From Streptococcus sp. LYSM12 (GTDB taxonomy: Bacteria > Bacillota > Bacilli > Lactobacillales > Streptococcaceae), in the NCBI RefSeq assembly GCF_004569635.1, contig NZ_SPOZ01000006.1:31876-95875 (forward strand): a stretch of DNA of 64,000 bases. Reading direction: 5' to 3'. The translations under genes and the position numbers were made by a program. The notes under the pieces are model-generated. The model ran no database searches and was not told where the DNA came from. It saw only the letters and a list, made by a program, of their open reading frames with translations. Positions 29,347 to 38,408 of the stretch are shown piece by piece. Within the stretch, counting starts at the first letter, position 1, and every line of letters begins with the position of its first letter.

Positions 29347-31515
29347 TTTCTCACTAGATGTTGAACTAGTCGTTGGTGCCTCTTCGCCTGTGCTTGAGTT
29401 TGGGATTGCTTCATGCAGGGTGCGATAGGTTGGTGCTTGGAACAGGTCACGGGTTGATGTATCATTGTTTTGACTATAGAGACTTGTTGACTTGTCTCCT
29501 AATTCTTTCTCAATAGTCAGCTGTGCCTTGAGAGAGTCGATATAGGAGAAGTCCTTGGTTCTTACAGTCGGTAGACCATTATCTAGGAAGCGAAGAAGGT
29601 CACCAGTCTGGATAGCATCACTAGCAGCCAGTTGGTTTTTGACACGTGTACGAATGTCTTCGACTTTTTTGAGCGTGCCCTCATCGGGATTGGTAATTTC
29701 TTCTCCTGTTGGGGTATTGTAGAGTTTGCCAGCATAGCTGGTGTACTCTGGAGTAATGAAGTTACCTGGGGTACGAAGTGCGACAATCTGCTGGTTCTCT
29801 TTTGATAAGAGGTCTTGACCGACCTGGAGGTATTTTTTAGAATCAATCCCCAGGAGATGCTCTAAGGTAGGTAGGGCATCAATTTCCCCACCGAAAGTAT
29901 CAATGATTCGTCCCTTGTTCATTCCAGGAACAACAATCATATAGGGAACCCGTTGGAGCATAGCATTGTCATAGTCTGACCAAGTTTCAGGATTAGCACC
30001 GAGTAAGGGGGCAAGGCTAGGATTGCGGGAATTAGAGATTCCATAGTGGTCTCCGTAAAGGACAATGATAGATTTTTCATATAGACCAGTAGCTTTCAAA
30101 TAATCAAAGAAAGCCTTGATAGAAGCATCTAAGTAATTAGCAGTAGCAAAGTAGCCGTTGATTGTTTCATCCTTGGTATCGGCTAGTGGAAATCCCATTT
30201 CATCACCTGTGAGGCTTGTAGTATAGGGATAATGGTTTGAAACAGTAATAAACTTGGTGTAAAAAGGCTGTTGTAGGTGTTCGAAGTATTGGATTGAATC
30301 GGCCAGCATGACCTTGTCATTTAAGCCATATTCAAAGGAATTTTCTGCAGTAGTTTCTGTGAAATAGGATTTATCAAAAAAGTAATTGTATCCCCACTGT
30401 TTATAGGTGTTGTTCCGATTCCAGAAACCAGCAGCATTTCCGTGAAAAACAGCTGATATATAGCCTGCTTCTTGAGCGAGGATATGGGGTGCTGCTTGCT
30501 GAGTGTTACTACCCCCATACTGTACCATGAAAGATCCTTGATTGAGCCCAAAGAGGGAGGTTTCAATCATGGTCTCTGCATCGGACGTTTTACCAGCTTT
30601 TACTTGGTTGAAGAAGTTAGAAAAGGCAAAGGTGGAATTGGAGTGATAGAGAGAGTTTAGAAAAGGTGTCACTTCATAGTCTTTTCCGTCGACATTTAGC
30701 TTATAATCAATGATAAACTGCTGTAAACTTTCCAAATGCAGATAGATGACATTTCGCCCTTTTGCCATACCAAAGTATTCATTATTGGGCTGGGCGTAGT
30801 GTTCTTGGACATATTGCTCGACAGGAGCTAGGTCCCCTGCTGATGCCTCAGACCGATCCTTGTGGACGTTATAGGTTTGGTAGGCGTTATAGCCTAGGAA
30901 AGAGGGGAGCCCCAAAGCACGGACGATATAAGTGTTTGAAAAGCCGCGTGACAATAGTTCAGGACGGTCAATTTCTGCAAGGAAGAGATTGATGGAAAAG
31001 AGCAAGCAAGAAAGAGCCGTGACTGCAAAGCTAGACCGCTTATTAAAGGGATGTGAATCGACAGGGATTTTTTTCTTGAAATAGAAATAGATTGCTCCAA
31101 TAAAATCTAAGAAATAGATTAAATCCCAGATTCTCAGAGCTTTAACGGTTGTTTGTAATAAACCAGCTGCGACGCTTGAACTGGCCATCATGGTGGAAAT
31201 CGAGATGTAATCAGAAAATTCTCTAAAGTAGAGGGTATTTGAAAAGAGCCATAAAAATAACAAGAAGTAGAGAAATCCTGCGATTCGATAAAACCACTTG
31301 GTCGATTTGATGTAGAGGGCAAGACCGATAAAGAGGAGACCAACAGGAAGTGGATTGATAAAGAGAATAAAATTCTGATAAAAACCTTTGGTATCTAAAT
31401 TAAAGTCAATGAGGTAAGCCCATAGTGTCTTCACCCAGTAGAGCATGACCAAAATGAGAATAAAGCCAATTCTAGAACGTAAGATTTTTGATAACAGGTA
31501 ACGATTTTTGTTCAC
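29338..31515 (-). CDS. LTA synthase family protein (membrane sulfatase-fold phosphoglycerol transferase)
   Basis: 725 residues: about five N-terminal transmembrane helices (residues 1-170) and an extracellular sulfatase-fold domain. Signature segments: NVIYLHLESLQ (metal Glu), KAGKTSDAETM with the nucleophilic Thr, and LYGDHYGIS. These enzymes polymerise or transfer glycerol phosphate from phosphatidylglycerol for lipoteichoic acid. The C-terminus ends in a Ser/Thr-rich tail. It initiates with GTG behind AAAGGAAG. Stands alone, divergent from rlmI. Could be LtaS itself or a paralogue. Confidence 0.88.
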   Translation of the reverse strand: MNKNRYLLSKILRSRIGFILILVMLYWVKTLWAYLIDFNLDTKGFYQNFILFINPLPVGLLFIGLALYIKSTKWFYRIAGFLYFLLFLWLFSNTLYFREFSDYISISTMMASSSVAAGLLQTTVKALRIWDLIYFLDFIGAIYFYFKKKIPVDSHPFNKRSSFAVTALSCLLFSINLFLAEIDRPELLSRGFSNTYIVRALGLPSFLGYNAYQTYNVHKDRSEASAGDLAPVEQYVQEHYAQPNNEYFGMAKGRNVIYLHLESLQQFIIDYKLNVDGKDYEVTPFLNSLYHSNSTFAFSNFFNQVKAGKTSDAETMIETSLFGLNQGSFMVQYGGSNTQQAAPHILAQEAGYISAVFHGNAAGFWNRNNTYKQWGYNYFFDKSYFTETTAENSFEYGLNDKVMLADSIQYFEHLQQPFYTKFITVSNHYPYTTSLTGDEMGFPLADTKDETINGYFATANYLDASIKAFFDYLKATGLYEKSIIVLYGDHYGISNSRNPSLAPLLGANPETWSDYDNAMLQRVPYMIVVPGMNKGRIIDTFGGEIDALPTLEHLLGIDSKKYLQVGQDLLSKENQQIVALRTPGNFITPEYTSYAGKLYNTPTGEEITNPDEGTLKKVEDIRTRVKNQLAASDAIQTGDLLRFLDNGLPTVRTKDFSYIDSLKAQLTIEKELGDKSTSLYSQNNDTSTRDLFQAPTYRTLHEAIPNSSTGEEAPTTSSTSSEKKE

Positions 31516-31562
31516 AAGAAGCTTCCTTTCTAGTAATTGTATACTTCAAAAAATCTTAGTCC

Positions 31563-31571
31563 ATTATATCA
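31563..31571 (-). promoter_or_regulatory. Promoter of the ltaS-like gene
   Basis: On the minus strand TGATATAAT, an extended -10 box, 48 bases before the GTG start. The -35 is weak. Confidence 0.6.
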
Positions 31572-31625
31572 TATTTTTAAAATATTCTTTCATTAGAGAA
31601 GTTTTTTGAGATATACTGCGAAATT

Positions 31626-31634
31626 TGTTATAAT
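31626..31634 (+). promoter_or_regulatory. Extended -10 promoter of rlmI, leaderless
   Basis: TGTTATAAT ends 6 bases before the ATG at 31641, so the transcript should begin at or next to the start codon; no ribosome binding site is present. Confidence 0.65.
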
Positions 31635-31640
31635 TAAGTT

Positions 31641-32804
31641 ATGAAAGAATTGACAGTAAGTCCCATTGTAGAACGAAAAATGAAGCAAGGAATCCATGTC
31701 CTTGACGCACGTGATTTTCCTCAGCTTGGACTAGCCAACACCTTGGTCCAACTGGTGAGTCAACATGGAAGTTTTTTAGGACAAGCCTATCTTTCTTCCC
31801 AGAATAAGGGGATTGGTTGGTTGATTTCCAGAGAAAAAGTACCCGTCAATCAAGCTTTTTTCCAACACTTATTTGGTACAGCCAGAGCGAAACGTCGTGC
31901 TTTTGAAGCGTCTGATACAACGACGGCCTATCGTTTATTTAATCAAGATGGTGATGGCTTTGGCGGTATTACCATTGACCGCTATAATGATTATGCGGTC
32001 TTTTCATGGTATAATGAATATGTTTACTCCAAGAAAGAGGAGATGATTCGTGCTTTTCGGACTATTTATCCAGATATTCAAGGAGCTTATGAAAAAATTC
32101 GCTTTAAGGGAGCAGGCTATGAATCTGCCCATCTCTATGGTGAGGAGGCACCTGCCACATTCACTGTTCGTGAAAATGGCGTTGCCTATCAGGTTTTTTT
32201 AAATGTGGGCTTGATGACAGGGATTTTTCTAGACCAGCACGAGGTTAGAGGATCCTTAGTCGATGGGCTCGCAGCTGGGAAAACTCTCCTGAATATGTTT
32301 TCGTATACAGCGGCTTTCTCGGTAGCTGCTGCCATGGGTGGAGCTAGTCAGACAACTTCTGTCGACTTGGCGAAACGTTCAAAAGAATTATCAGAAGCGC
32401 ATTTTAAAGTGAATGCCCTTGCTGTTGACAACCACCGTTTTCTTGTGATGGATGTCTTTGAGTATTTTAAATATGCCAAACGAAAAGGGCTTTCATATGA
32501 TATCATTGTTCTTGATCCGCCGAGTTTTGCGCGCAATAAAAAGCAGACGTTTTCAGTAGCCAAGGATTATCATCGACTGATTGCCCAATCGCTTGATATT
32601 CTGAATGCAGAAGGGATTCTGATTGCGTCTACCAATGCATCAAATGTTTCTCTTGAAGCATTTAAAAAAGAAATTGAAAAGGGATTCGGTGGCTGTAAGC
32701 ACCGCTATCTTGAGACCTATCGCCTTCCGAGTGATTTTGTGTCCAACCAAAAAGATGAAAGTAGTAATTACCTCAAGGTCTTTACAATACAGGTAAAAAA
32801 ATGA
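31641..32804 (+). CDS. rlmI: Class I SAM-dependent 23S rRNA methyltransferase (RlmI-like)
   Basis: 387 residues: N-terminal PUA-like RNA-binding domain (about 1-75), then a methyltransferase domain with the SAM loop region [17 protein letters not shown] and the catalytic motif [13 protein letters not shown]. RlmI-type enzymes make m5C in 23S rRNA. The stop overlaps the aroD start (ATGA), so aroD and aroC are probably read from this leaderless transcript. Confidence 0.85.
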   Translation: MKELTVSPIVERKMKQGIHVLDARDFPQLGLANTLVQLVSQHGSFLGQAYLSSQNKGIGWLISREKVPVNQAFFQHLFGTARAKRRAFEASDTTTAYRLFNQDGDGFGGITIDRYNDYAVFSWYNEYVYSKKEEMIRAFRTIYPDIQGAYEKIRFKGAGYESAHLYGEEAPATFTVRENGVAYQVFLNVGLMTGIFLDQHEVRGSLVDGLAAGKTLLNMFSYTAAFSVAAAMGGASQTTSVDLAKRSKELSEAHFKVNALAVDNHRFLVMDVFEYFKYAKRKGLSYDIIVLDPPSFARNKKQTFSVAKDYHRLIAQSLDILNAEGILIASTNASNVSLEAFKKEIEKGFGGCKHRYLETYRLPSDFVSNQKDESSNYLKVFTIQVKK

Positions 32805-33475
32805 AAATAGTAGTACCAGTCATGCCTCGTAGTCTCGAGGATGTTGCCAATATCGATTTAGATAGATTAGCAGGGGTCGATTTGATTGAGTGGCGAGCTG
32901 ATTTTCTTCCAAAGGAAGAAATTTTAACGGTTGCGCCAGCTGTGTTTGAAAAGTTTGTTGGTCGTGAAGTGATCTTTACCTTGAGGACAAGCCGTGAAGG
33001 TGGCCATATTGATTTGACAAATGAAGAATATATTTATTTATTAAAGGAAATCGCCAACCTCTACCAGCCTGAATTTATCGATTTTGAATATTATTCACAT
33101 AAGGAAGTGTTTGATCAAATGTTGGAGTTTCCAAATCTGGTTTTAAGCTACCATAATTTCGAAAAAACACCTGAAAATTATATGGAAATCATGTCGGAAT
33201 TAACCAGCCTATCTCCTGCTGTAGTCAAGATGGCTGTAATGGCAGAGAGCGAGTAAGATGTTTTGAATGTCATGAATTACACGCGTGGATTCAAAACGCT
33301 CAATGCAGAGCAGTCCTATGCGACTATCTCCATGGGAGCTTTGGGGAAATTATCCCGTGTCGCAGGGGGGCTAACAGGTTCTTGTTGGACCTTTGCAAGT
33401 CTCGATGAGGCGAGTGCACCGGGTCAAATGTCTCTAGCCAATGTGCAGAAAATCTTAGCTGTATTGGAGGAATAG
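32801..33475 (+). pseudogene. aroD: 3-dehydroquinate dehydratase (type I), interrupted by one in-frame stop
   Basis: Third step of the shikimate pathway. The frame encodes a full-length 224-codon type I enzyme, but codon 152 (33254-33256) is TAA. Before it: [26 protein letters not shown] (catalytic His) and the Schiff-base Lys of VVKMAVMAE. After it, in the same frame: [11 protein letters not shown] and [14 protein letters not shown], needed for the substrate lid. Related proteins are expected to have Gln here, so a single CAA-to-TAA change explains the break. A TTG at 33263 could in principle restart translation. It abuts aroC directly. Confidence 0.85.
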
Positions 33476-34642
33476 ATGCGTTATTTAACAGCAGGTGAGT
33501 CTCACGGACCGCGTTTAACAGCAATTATCGAAGGTCTACCAGCGGGATTAGGTCTCACAGTGGCAGATATTGATCGCGACTTGAAACGCCGTCAAGGTGG
33601 GTACGGTCGTGGTGCTAGAATGCAGATTGAAACAGACCAAGTTGCTATCACATCTGGTGTACGTCATGGTAAGACCACAGGGGCTCCAATGACGCTTCAT
33701 GTGCTAAATAAGGATCATCAAAAATGGTTGGATATTATGGCGGTTGAAGACATTGACGATAGTCTCAAGAGCAAGCGGAGAATCAAGCATCCTCGACCAG
33801 GTCATGCTGACTTGGTCGGAGGAATCAAATATCGTTTTGATGATTTGCGTAATTCCTTGGAGCGTTCAAGTGCGAGGGAAACCACGATGAGGGTGGCAGT
33901 GGGTGCTGTTGCCAAGCGCTTGTTGGAGGAGTTAAATATCAAACTTGCCAATCATGTAGTTGTCTTTGGCGGCAAAGAAATCGATATCCCTGAGGGGTTG
34001 ACAGTGGAAGAAATTCAGCTACGAGCCAGCCAATCAGAGGTATCGATTGTCAATCCAGAACGTGAGAAAGAAATCAAAGACTACATTGATCAAGTAAAAC
34101 GAAATGGAGATACCATCGGTGGTGTTGTTGAGACCATTGTCGGCGGTGTTCCAGTAGGTCTAGGGTCTTATGTTCAATGGGATCGCAAACTGGATGCCAA
34201 GCTCGCCCAAGCAGTTGTGTCCATCAATGCCTTTAAGGGAGTAGAATTTGGTCTAGGATTTCAGGCAGGCTACTGTAAAGGTAGCCAGGTCATGGATGAA
34301 ATCATCTGGTCCAAAGAGACAGGATACCGTAGAGCAAGCAATCATCTCGGCGGCTTTGAGGGCGGTATGACGAATGGTGAGCCGATTGTGGTCCGCGGGG
34401 TAATGAAGCCGATTCCAACCCTCTACAAACCCTTAATGTCTGTTGATATTGATACTCATGAACCTTACAAGGCAACTGTAGAACGGTCGGATCCAACGGC
34501 ACTACCTGCGGCAGGAGTTGTTATGGAAGCGGTCGTAGCAACAGTTCTTGCAATTGAAATTCTGGAGAAATTCCCAGCGGACAATATGGAGGAACTCAAA
34601 GAAGCAGTGGAGCAACACCGACTATTTGTAAAAGAATTTTAA
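33476..34642 (+). CDS. aroC: Chorismate synthase
   Basis: Last shikimate step, EPSP to chorismate, FMN-dependent. 388 residues with GESHGP at the N-terminus, [24 protein letters not shown] and [17 protein letters not shown], all standard. Its ATG directly follows the aroD stop, so translation is coupled. Confidence 0.97.
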   Translation: MRYLTAGESHGPRLTAIIEGLPAGLGLTVADIDRDLKRRQGGYGRGARMQIETDQVAITSGVRHGKTTGAPMTLHVLNKDHQKWLDIMAVEDIDDSLKSKRRIKHPRPGHADLVGGIKYRFDDLRNSLERSSARETTMRVAVGAVAKRLLEELNIKLANHVVVFGGKEIDIPEGLTVEEIQLRASQSEVSIVNPEREKEIKDYIDQVKRNGDTIGGVVETIVGGVPVGLGSYVQWDRKLDAKLAQAVVSINAFKGVEFGLGFQAGYCKGSQVMDEIIWSKETGYRRASNHLGGFEGGMTNGEPIVVRGVMKPIPTLYKPLMSVDIDTHEPYKATVERSDPTALPAAGVVMEAVVATVLAIEILEKFPADNMEELKEAVEQHRLFVKEF

Positions 34643-34743
34643 GAGATGACAAGACCTCTTTTACAATTTTGGGCTTACTGCTGGGGATTTCAGTCGTCAC
34701 CATCCATAGCCACGAGGATTATCGGGCGGATAGTGATAGCATT

Positions 34744-34841
34744 GTATGTTTATCTTTTATTACTTCGTTACCTCGCTTTGCCGTACTCTAGTACAGCCTG
34801 CAGCTCGTTGCCTAGTACTAAAAGTAAACTAAAAAACTATA
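34744..34841 (+). repeat. RUP-like element with eroded left end
   Basis: TTTATCTTTTATTACTTCGT ... CAGCCTGCAGCTCGTTGCCT ... GTAAACTAAAAAACTATA. It occupies the place where tyrA lies in the pneumococcal aro cluster. Confidence 0.8.
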
Positions 34842-34937
34842 CAAATTACGTTTAAAAATAAAGAAGATTTGGTGCCTGCTGAGGGAATGTTTCGTATGCA
34901 GACTAGCTACCAGGTTTTCATAGATTAGGAGATTATT

Positions 34938-35276
34938 ATGGCACAAAATATCTACGATATTGCAAACGAATTGGAACGCAGTATTCGTCAATTACCGGAA
35001 TACAAGGCAGTTGAAGCAATGAAAGCTTCGCTTGATTCAGATAAAGATGCAAAAGAATTGTTGGAAAGCTACCTTTCTTTCCAACATGAGGTTCAAGAAC
35101 AGTTGCAGGCGGGTCAAATGCCGGGTCTTGACTTGCAGGAGCGCTTGGAGGACTTTAATAAAAAAATCCAGGGCAATCCTCTCTTGACAGAATACTTCAG
35201 CAAGCAACAGCAACTTTCAGTTTATATCGCAGATTTAGAGAAAATCATTTTTAAACCTTTAAAGGAATTAATATAA
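34938..35276 (+). CDS. YlbF/YmcA family protein
   Basis: 112 residues, all alpha-helical (DUF964): MAQNIYDIANELERSIRQLP then long helices rich in Gln, Glu and Leu. In Bacillus, relatives form a complex with YaaT that works with RNase Y; in streptococci a YlbF gene is embedded in the aro cluster, as here. GGAG site upstream, terminator downstream. Confidence 0.88.
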   Translation: MAQNIYDIANELERSIRQLPEYKAVEAMKASLDSDKDAKELLESYLSFQHEVQEQLQAGQMPGLDLQERLEDFNKKIQGNPLLTEYFSKQQQLSVYIADLEKIIFKPLKELI

Positions 35277-35285
35277 GAAAAATGG

Positions 35286-35323
35286 AGAGGTCAATAATGT
35301 CATGATGTCATAGACCTCTTTTT
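35286..35323 (+). terminator. Terminator after ylbF
   Basis: AGAGGTC (35286-35292) pairs with GACCTCT (35313-35319), followed by TTTT; an ATGTCAT-type inner hairpin extends the stem. Confidence 0.8.
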
Positions 35324-35647
35324 AGGATAGATAGGGCAGAGTGTTGGTGTTGAAAATAGAGGAGAGAGGACTGGACAATCCTCTTCCTCCTCCACCTCTG
35401 TCTGGCTTTTACATATGAGATTGGATACTTGTGTTTCCACTTCCAAGAGGAGCATTTTTAAGATTTTAGGCATCAAAGTGGAGCGAGGGTGCAATCGCTC
35501 GTTTTCTGTTGAGGGATGTAAGAGAAGATGAGGGATGTTCCACTAGCTTAGCAAGTACCAAAATAGAAAGTATGATGTTTCTTCCATATCGTTTGTTGCA
35601 ATGTTCAAAAAAATTGAAAAAATCTGAAAATTTACGTATAAAAATTC

Positions 35648-35676
35648 TTGACAATTGGATAAAAATATTTTATTAT
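35648..35676 (+). promoter_or_regulatory. Strong consensus promoter of the attenuator transcript
   Basis: TTGACA (35648-35653), exactly 17 bases, TATTAT (35671-35676) in an AT-rich surround. Predicted start near 35683, 34 bases before the leader ATG. Confidence 0.8.
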
Positions 35677-35716
35677 TTTAATAACCTAAAAGAAATAAGA
35701 ACAGGAGAACTACGAT

Positions 35717-35779
35717 ATGTTATTGAGTTGTCAACTAACATCAACCAATCATACATATTTCTACAGCTATTTTAGATAG
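35717..35779 (+). CDS. Leader peptide with Tyr/Phe codon cluster
   Basis: A 20-codon frame MLLSCQLTSTNHTYFYSYFR followed by TAG. It has an AGGAG site at the right spacing (35703-35707) and lies just behind a consensus promoter. Five of six consecutive codons (14-19: Tyr-Phe-Tyr-Ser-Tyr-Phe) are aromatic, as in classical Phe/Tyr attenuator leaders. The stop codon overlaps the first of several alternative RNA pairings. The peptide itself probably has no function; ribosome stalling would be the signal. This is my interpretation, not a known annotation. Confidence 0.65.
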   Translation: MLLSCQLTSTNHTYFYSYFR

Positions 35780-35965
35780 TGTTTGTAGACATGGTTAACA
35801 TGGATACAAACACGGGAACGTTACGTTTGTATCTATGTGGCTGTGGTAGTTTTGACGATGCCTACATAGATGATACATCTAGATGGCATGTCAAGTCAGT
35901 CTGTTTTCATTTTACAGTTTGAATTGAGGGACCGTTTAGATGTAGCTAAAACGGTCCTGTTTTTA
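35779..35965 (+). promoter_or_regulatory. Putative translational attenuator with competing hairpins and terminator
   Basis: Chain of mutually exclusive pairings: A 35779-35787 with B 35805-35813 (9 bp); B 35803-35811 with C 35825-35833 (9 bp, extendable to 13); C' 35831-35838 with D 35864-35871 (8 bp); D' 35867-35872 with E 35876-35881; E 35875-35881 with F 35937-35943. F lies in the terminator formed by 35929-35939 and 35946-35957 plus T-run. A ribosome at the stop codon would cover A and lead, through B:C and D:E, to termination; stalling on the upstream Tyr/Phe codons leaves A free and leads to E:F antitermination. Not folded computationally. Confidence 0.6.
35929..35965 (+). terminator. 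Terminator of the aromatic attenuator
   Basis: GGACCGTTTAG pairs with CTAAAACGGTCC (one-base bulge), then TGTTTTT. No coding gene other than the 20-codon leader ends here, which supports a regulatory role. Confidence 0.75.
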
Positions 35966-36003
35966 TAGTCCTGGTCTTTCTATTTACGATGTATCGTCTA
36001 GTT

Positions 36004-36109
36004 TATAGTCCTTTTATTTATCTTTTATTGCTTCGTTCACTCGCTTTACCGTATTCTGGTATAGACAGTTGCTCGTTGTTTAGCACTAAAGCAAAGGAAA
36101 AGATGATAG
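36004..36109 (+). repeat. RUP-like element, degenerate
   Basis: TATAGTCCTTTTATTTATCT and TTATTGCTTCGTTCACTCGC are retained; the right half is eroded (GCAAAGGAAAAGATGATAGG). Confidence 0.65.
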
Positions 36110-36369
36110 GGTAAAAACTTGTATTCGTTCCAGCTTGAACTTTCCACGCTAGTCGTTCCTTGATAGCATACAGCTTGATGGGCGAAAAAGGATCCTTGAA
36201 TGGAAGTCGTGAGTCGTGAATACAGGTTCCAAAGTAGGGAGGGGACGCCTAACTTACTGGAGGTCAGAAATAGAAGAGGCTTCGTTCATTTTCCTAAGGT
36301 TATCCTTTTTAGCACCTGCTAGGGAGACGATTTATTGTTACTATTTTATTTATAAAGGAGATTTCGATT

Positions 36370-37341
36370 ATGGGGTTTAAACAGTTTTTTACAGGTTCAG
36401 TAGCCGTTCTTTCAACACTAGCACTCGTTGCTTGTAGCTCAGGCGACAAATCAGCATCATCAGATGATGAAAATGTGAAAATAGGAATTATCCAGTACGC
36501 AGAACACGATGCCCTATCATCAGCTCGTAAAGGTTTCCTAGAAGCTCTGGATAAGGCTGGATACACGGAAGGGAAAAATCTGGTTGTTGATTACCAAAAT
36601 GCTCAAGGGGATCAGGCAAACCTGCAGACAATGGTTGAGCAATTAGCCGGAAAAAATGATGTAAACTTTGCCATTGCCACACCTGCTGCTCAGGCTTTAT
36701 TGAGTGCTGACAATGAAACTGCCTCTCTCTTTACAGCGGTATCTGATCCAGTTGCTGCAGGTTTGGTGGATTCATTGAAAAGACCAGGAGGAAATATGAC
36801 CGGAACAACAGATTCGACAGATGTTGCTGGTCAGATTGAAAAATTATTAAAAGTTGTGCCAACAGCGAAAACCATCGGTATTTTCCATAACTCAAGTGAG
36901 ATAAATTCAGAAGTCCAAGCTAAGGAAGCAAAGAAGTTGCTAGAAGAAAAGGGCTTAAAGGTCGTTGTTAAAACCGTTACATCTACTAATGATGTTCAAC
37001 AAGCTATTACTTCATTAGCAGGACAGGTGGATGCAATCTATCTTCCACTAGACAATACGGTTGCTTCAACTGCTTCTACCATTGGAGATGTCTTATTGAA
37101 AGCCAAAGTTCCAGCCATAGGAAGTGATGAAGCAGTCTTAGAAGCTACACTCTTTACATACGGAGTAGATTTTCATGCTATTGGTATGCAGGCTGGTGAG
37201 TTAGCGGTGAGCATCTTAAAAGGTGAGAAACCAGCAGATTTAGCAGTGAAAACACCTGAAACAGCAGCTATTGCAGTCAATGAAGAAATGGCCAAAGCAG
37301 TTGGGATTGATCCAGAAATGATTAAAGAATTAGAACAATAA
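36370..37341 (+). CDS. ABC transporter substrate-binding lipoprotein 1 (TrpX-like, aromatic amino acid type)
   Basis: 323 residues, ABC_sub_bind family (PF04392). Lipoprotein signal with lipobox LVAC (Cys near 22). The family fold is visible in GIIQYAEHDALSSARKGF, the DYQNAQGDQANLQTM helix and the AIATPAAQ loop. Structures of streptococcal and Vibrio members reportedly contain Trp or Phe, so an aromatic amino acid is the best guess for the ligand. Strong AAAGGAG site. The tandem paralogue follows after 15 bases. Confidence 0.82.
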   Translation: MGFKQFFTGSVAVLSTLALVACSSGDKSASSDDENVKIGIIQYAEHDALSSARKGFLEALDKAGYTEGKNLVVDYQNAQGDQANLQTMVEQLAGKNDVNFAIATPAAQALLSADNETASLFTAVSDPVAAGLVDSLKRPGGNMTGTTDSTDVAGQIEKLLKVVPTAKTIGIFHNSSEINSEVQAKEAKKLLEEKGLKVVVKTVTSTNDVQQAITSLAGQVDAIYLPLDNTVASTASTIGDVLLKAKVPAIGSDEAVLEATLFTYGVDFHAIGMQAGELAVSILKGEKPADLAVKTPETAAIAVNEEMAKAVGIDPEMIKELEQ

Positions 37342-37356
37342 TGTAGGAGAAAATAT

Positions 37357-38331
37357 ATGAATAAAATCGGAAAATATTTGCTAAATGTGTCTATCATCGG
37401 TCTTAGTGCCCTTACTCTTGTAGCTTGTTCCTCTTCAGATAGTAAGAAAAATAGCAGTGATACAGTAAAAGTAGGTATTTTACAGTACATGGAGCATGAC
37501 TCTTTATCCGCTGCTCGTAAAGGATTTGAGACTGAGTTGGCAGAAAATGGTTATAAGGAGGGTGAAAAAATCATCCTTGACTACCAAAATGCTCAAGGAG
37601 AACAAGCTAATCTCCAAACGATTTCAGAGCAATTAGTCGGAAATAATGATATTATCTTAGCCATTGCCACACCTGCTGCTCAAAGTTTAGCGACTATTTC
37701 AACCGATACACCGATTCTTTTCACGGCAGTAACAGATCCATTGTCTGCTGACTTGGTCAGCTCTATCAAGGAGCCAGGTGGCATGTTGACAGGAACGAGC
37801 GATCAAGCGCCAATCGATAAGCAGATTGACTTGTTAGGGCAGGCTGTGCCCAATGCGAAAACAGTTGGCATCTTGTATACAACTAGCGAACGAAACTCAG
37901 AAGTTCAAGTAGAAGAAGCAAAACCCTTGCTTGAAAAAGCAGGTTATAAAGTAATAGTGAAAGGTATTTCTAATACGAATGAAGTACAAGATGCAGCAAC
38001 CAGTTTGATGAAATCGGTCGATGCGGTTTTCATTCCAACAGATAATACCGTTGCGTCAACCATGACCATGATTGGTGAACTGTCCGTTCAGTACAAGGTA
38101 CCAGTTGTCGGCGGGTCGACAGATATGGTCGATGAGGGAGGCTTATTGACCTATGGTACAAATTACGAAGCTTTAGGTCGTCAGACAGCTAAGATGGCGA
38201 TTAGGATTATAGAGGGAGCAGATCCAGCCCAAACGGCAGTCGAATCCCCAGCAACCGTTGACCTACATGTCAATGAAGAAATAGCTAAAAAACTAGGAAT
38301 TGATACATCTAAACTATCCGTATCAAACTGA
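37357..38331 (+). CDS. ABC transporter substrate-binding lipoprotein 2 (tandem paralogue)
   Basis: 324 residues, same family as the preceding gene and clearly a tandem duplicate: lipobox LVAC, GILQYMEHDSLSAARKGF, DYQNAQGEQANLQTI and AIATPAAQ are shared. The two differ throughout the ligand-binding lobes, so ligand preference may have diverged. AGGAG site upstream; 77 bases to the permease gene. Confidence 0.82.
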   Translation: MNKIGKYLLNVSIIGLSALTLVACSSSDSKKNSSDTVKVGILQYMEHDSLSAARKGFETELAENGYKEGEKIILDYQNAQGEQANLQTISEQLVGNNDIILAIATPAAQSLATISTDTPILFTAVTDPLSADLVSSIKEPGGMLTGTSDQAPIDKQIDLLGQAVPNAKTVGILYTTSERNSEVQVEEAKPLLEKAGYKVIVKGISNTNEVQDAATSLMKSVDAVFIPTDNTVASTMTMIGELSVQYKVPVVGGSTDMVDEGGLLTYGTNYEALGRQTAKMAIRIIEGADPAQTAVESPATVDLHVNEEIAKKLGIDTSKLSVSN

Positions 38332-38408
38332 GCTAGTCACATTAAATGAAATTATCAAGCAAGGGAGTAGGATAAAAGAAACTGACTCCCCTATCAAAGG
38401 AGAACATC

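Larger units (their letters stand above)
35277..36369 (+). other. Intergenic region containing the aromatic attenuator
   Basis: Contents: ylbF terminator; a GAGCGA/TCGCTC hairpin (35481-35500); strong promoter (35648-35676); leader peptide gene (35717-35779); alternative hairpins and terminator (35779-35965); degenerate RUP-like element (36004-36109); and ~260 unrecognised bases before the first binding-protein gene. No T-box motif found. Confidence 0.75.

Noticed and set aside
33263..33475. Separate 70-residue gene after aroD
   Set aside because: Same frame as aroD and continues its conserved C-terminus; it is the downstream part of one broken gene.
35509..35775. 88-codon open frame overlapping the leader peptide
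   Set aside because: It crosses the promoter and lacks a ribosome site; the 20-codon frame has promoter, site and codon bias that fit.
35966..36369. T-box riboswitch upstream of the TrpX-like importer
   Set aside because: No AGGGTGGNACCGCG-type motif or specifier arrangement was found in 35640-36369.
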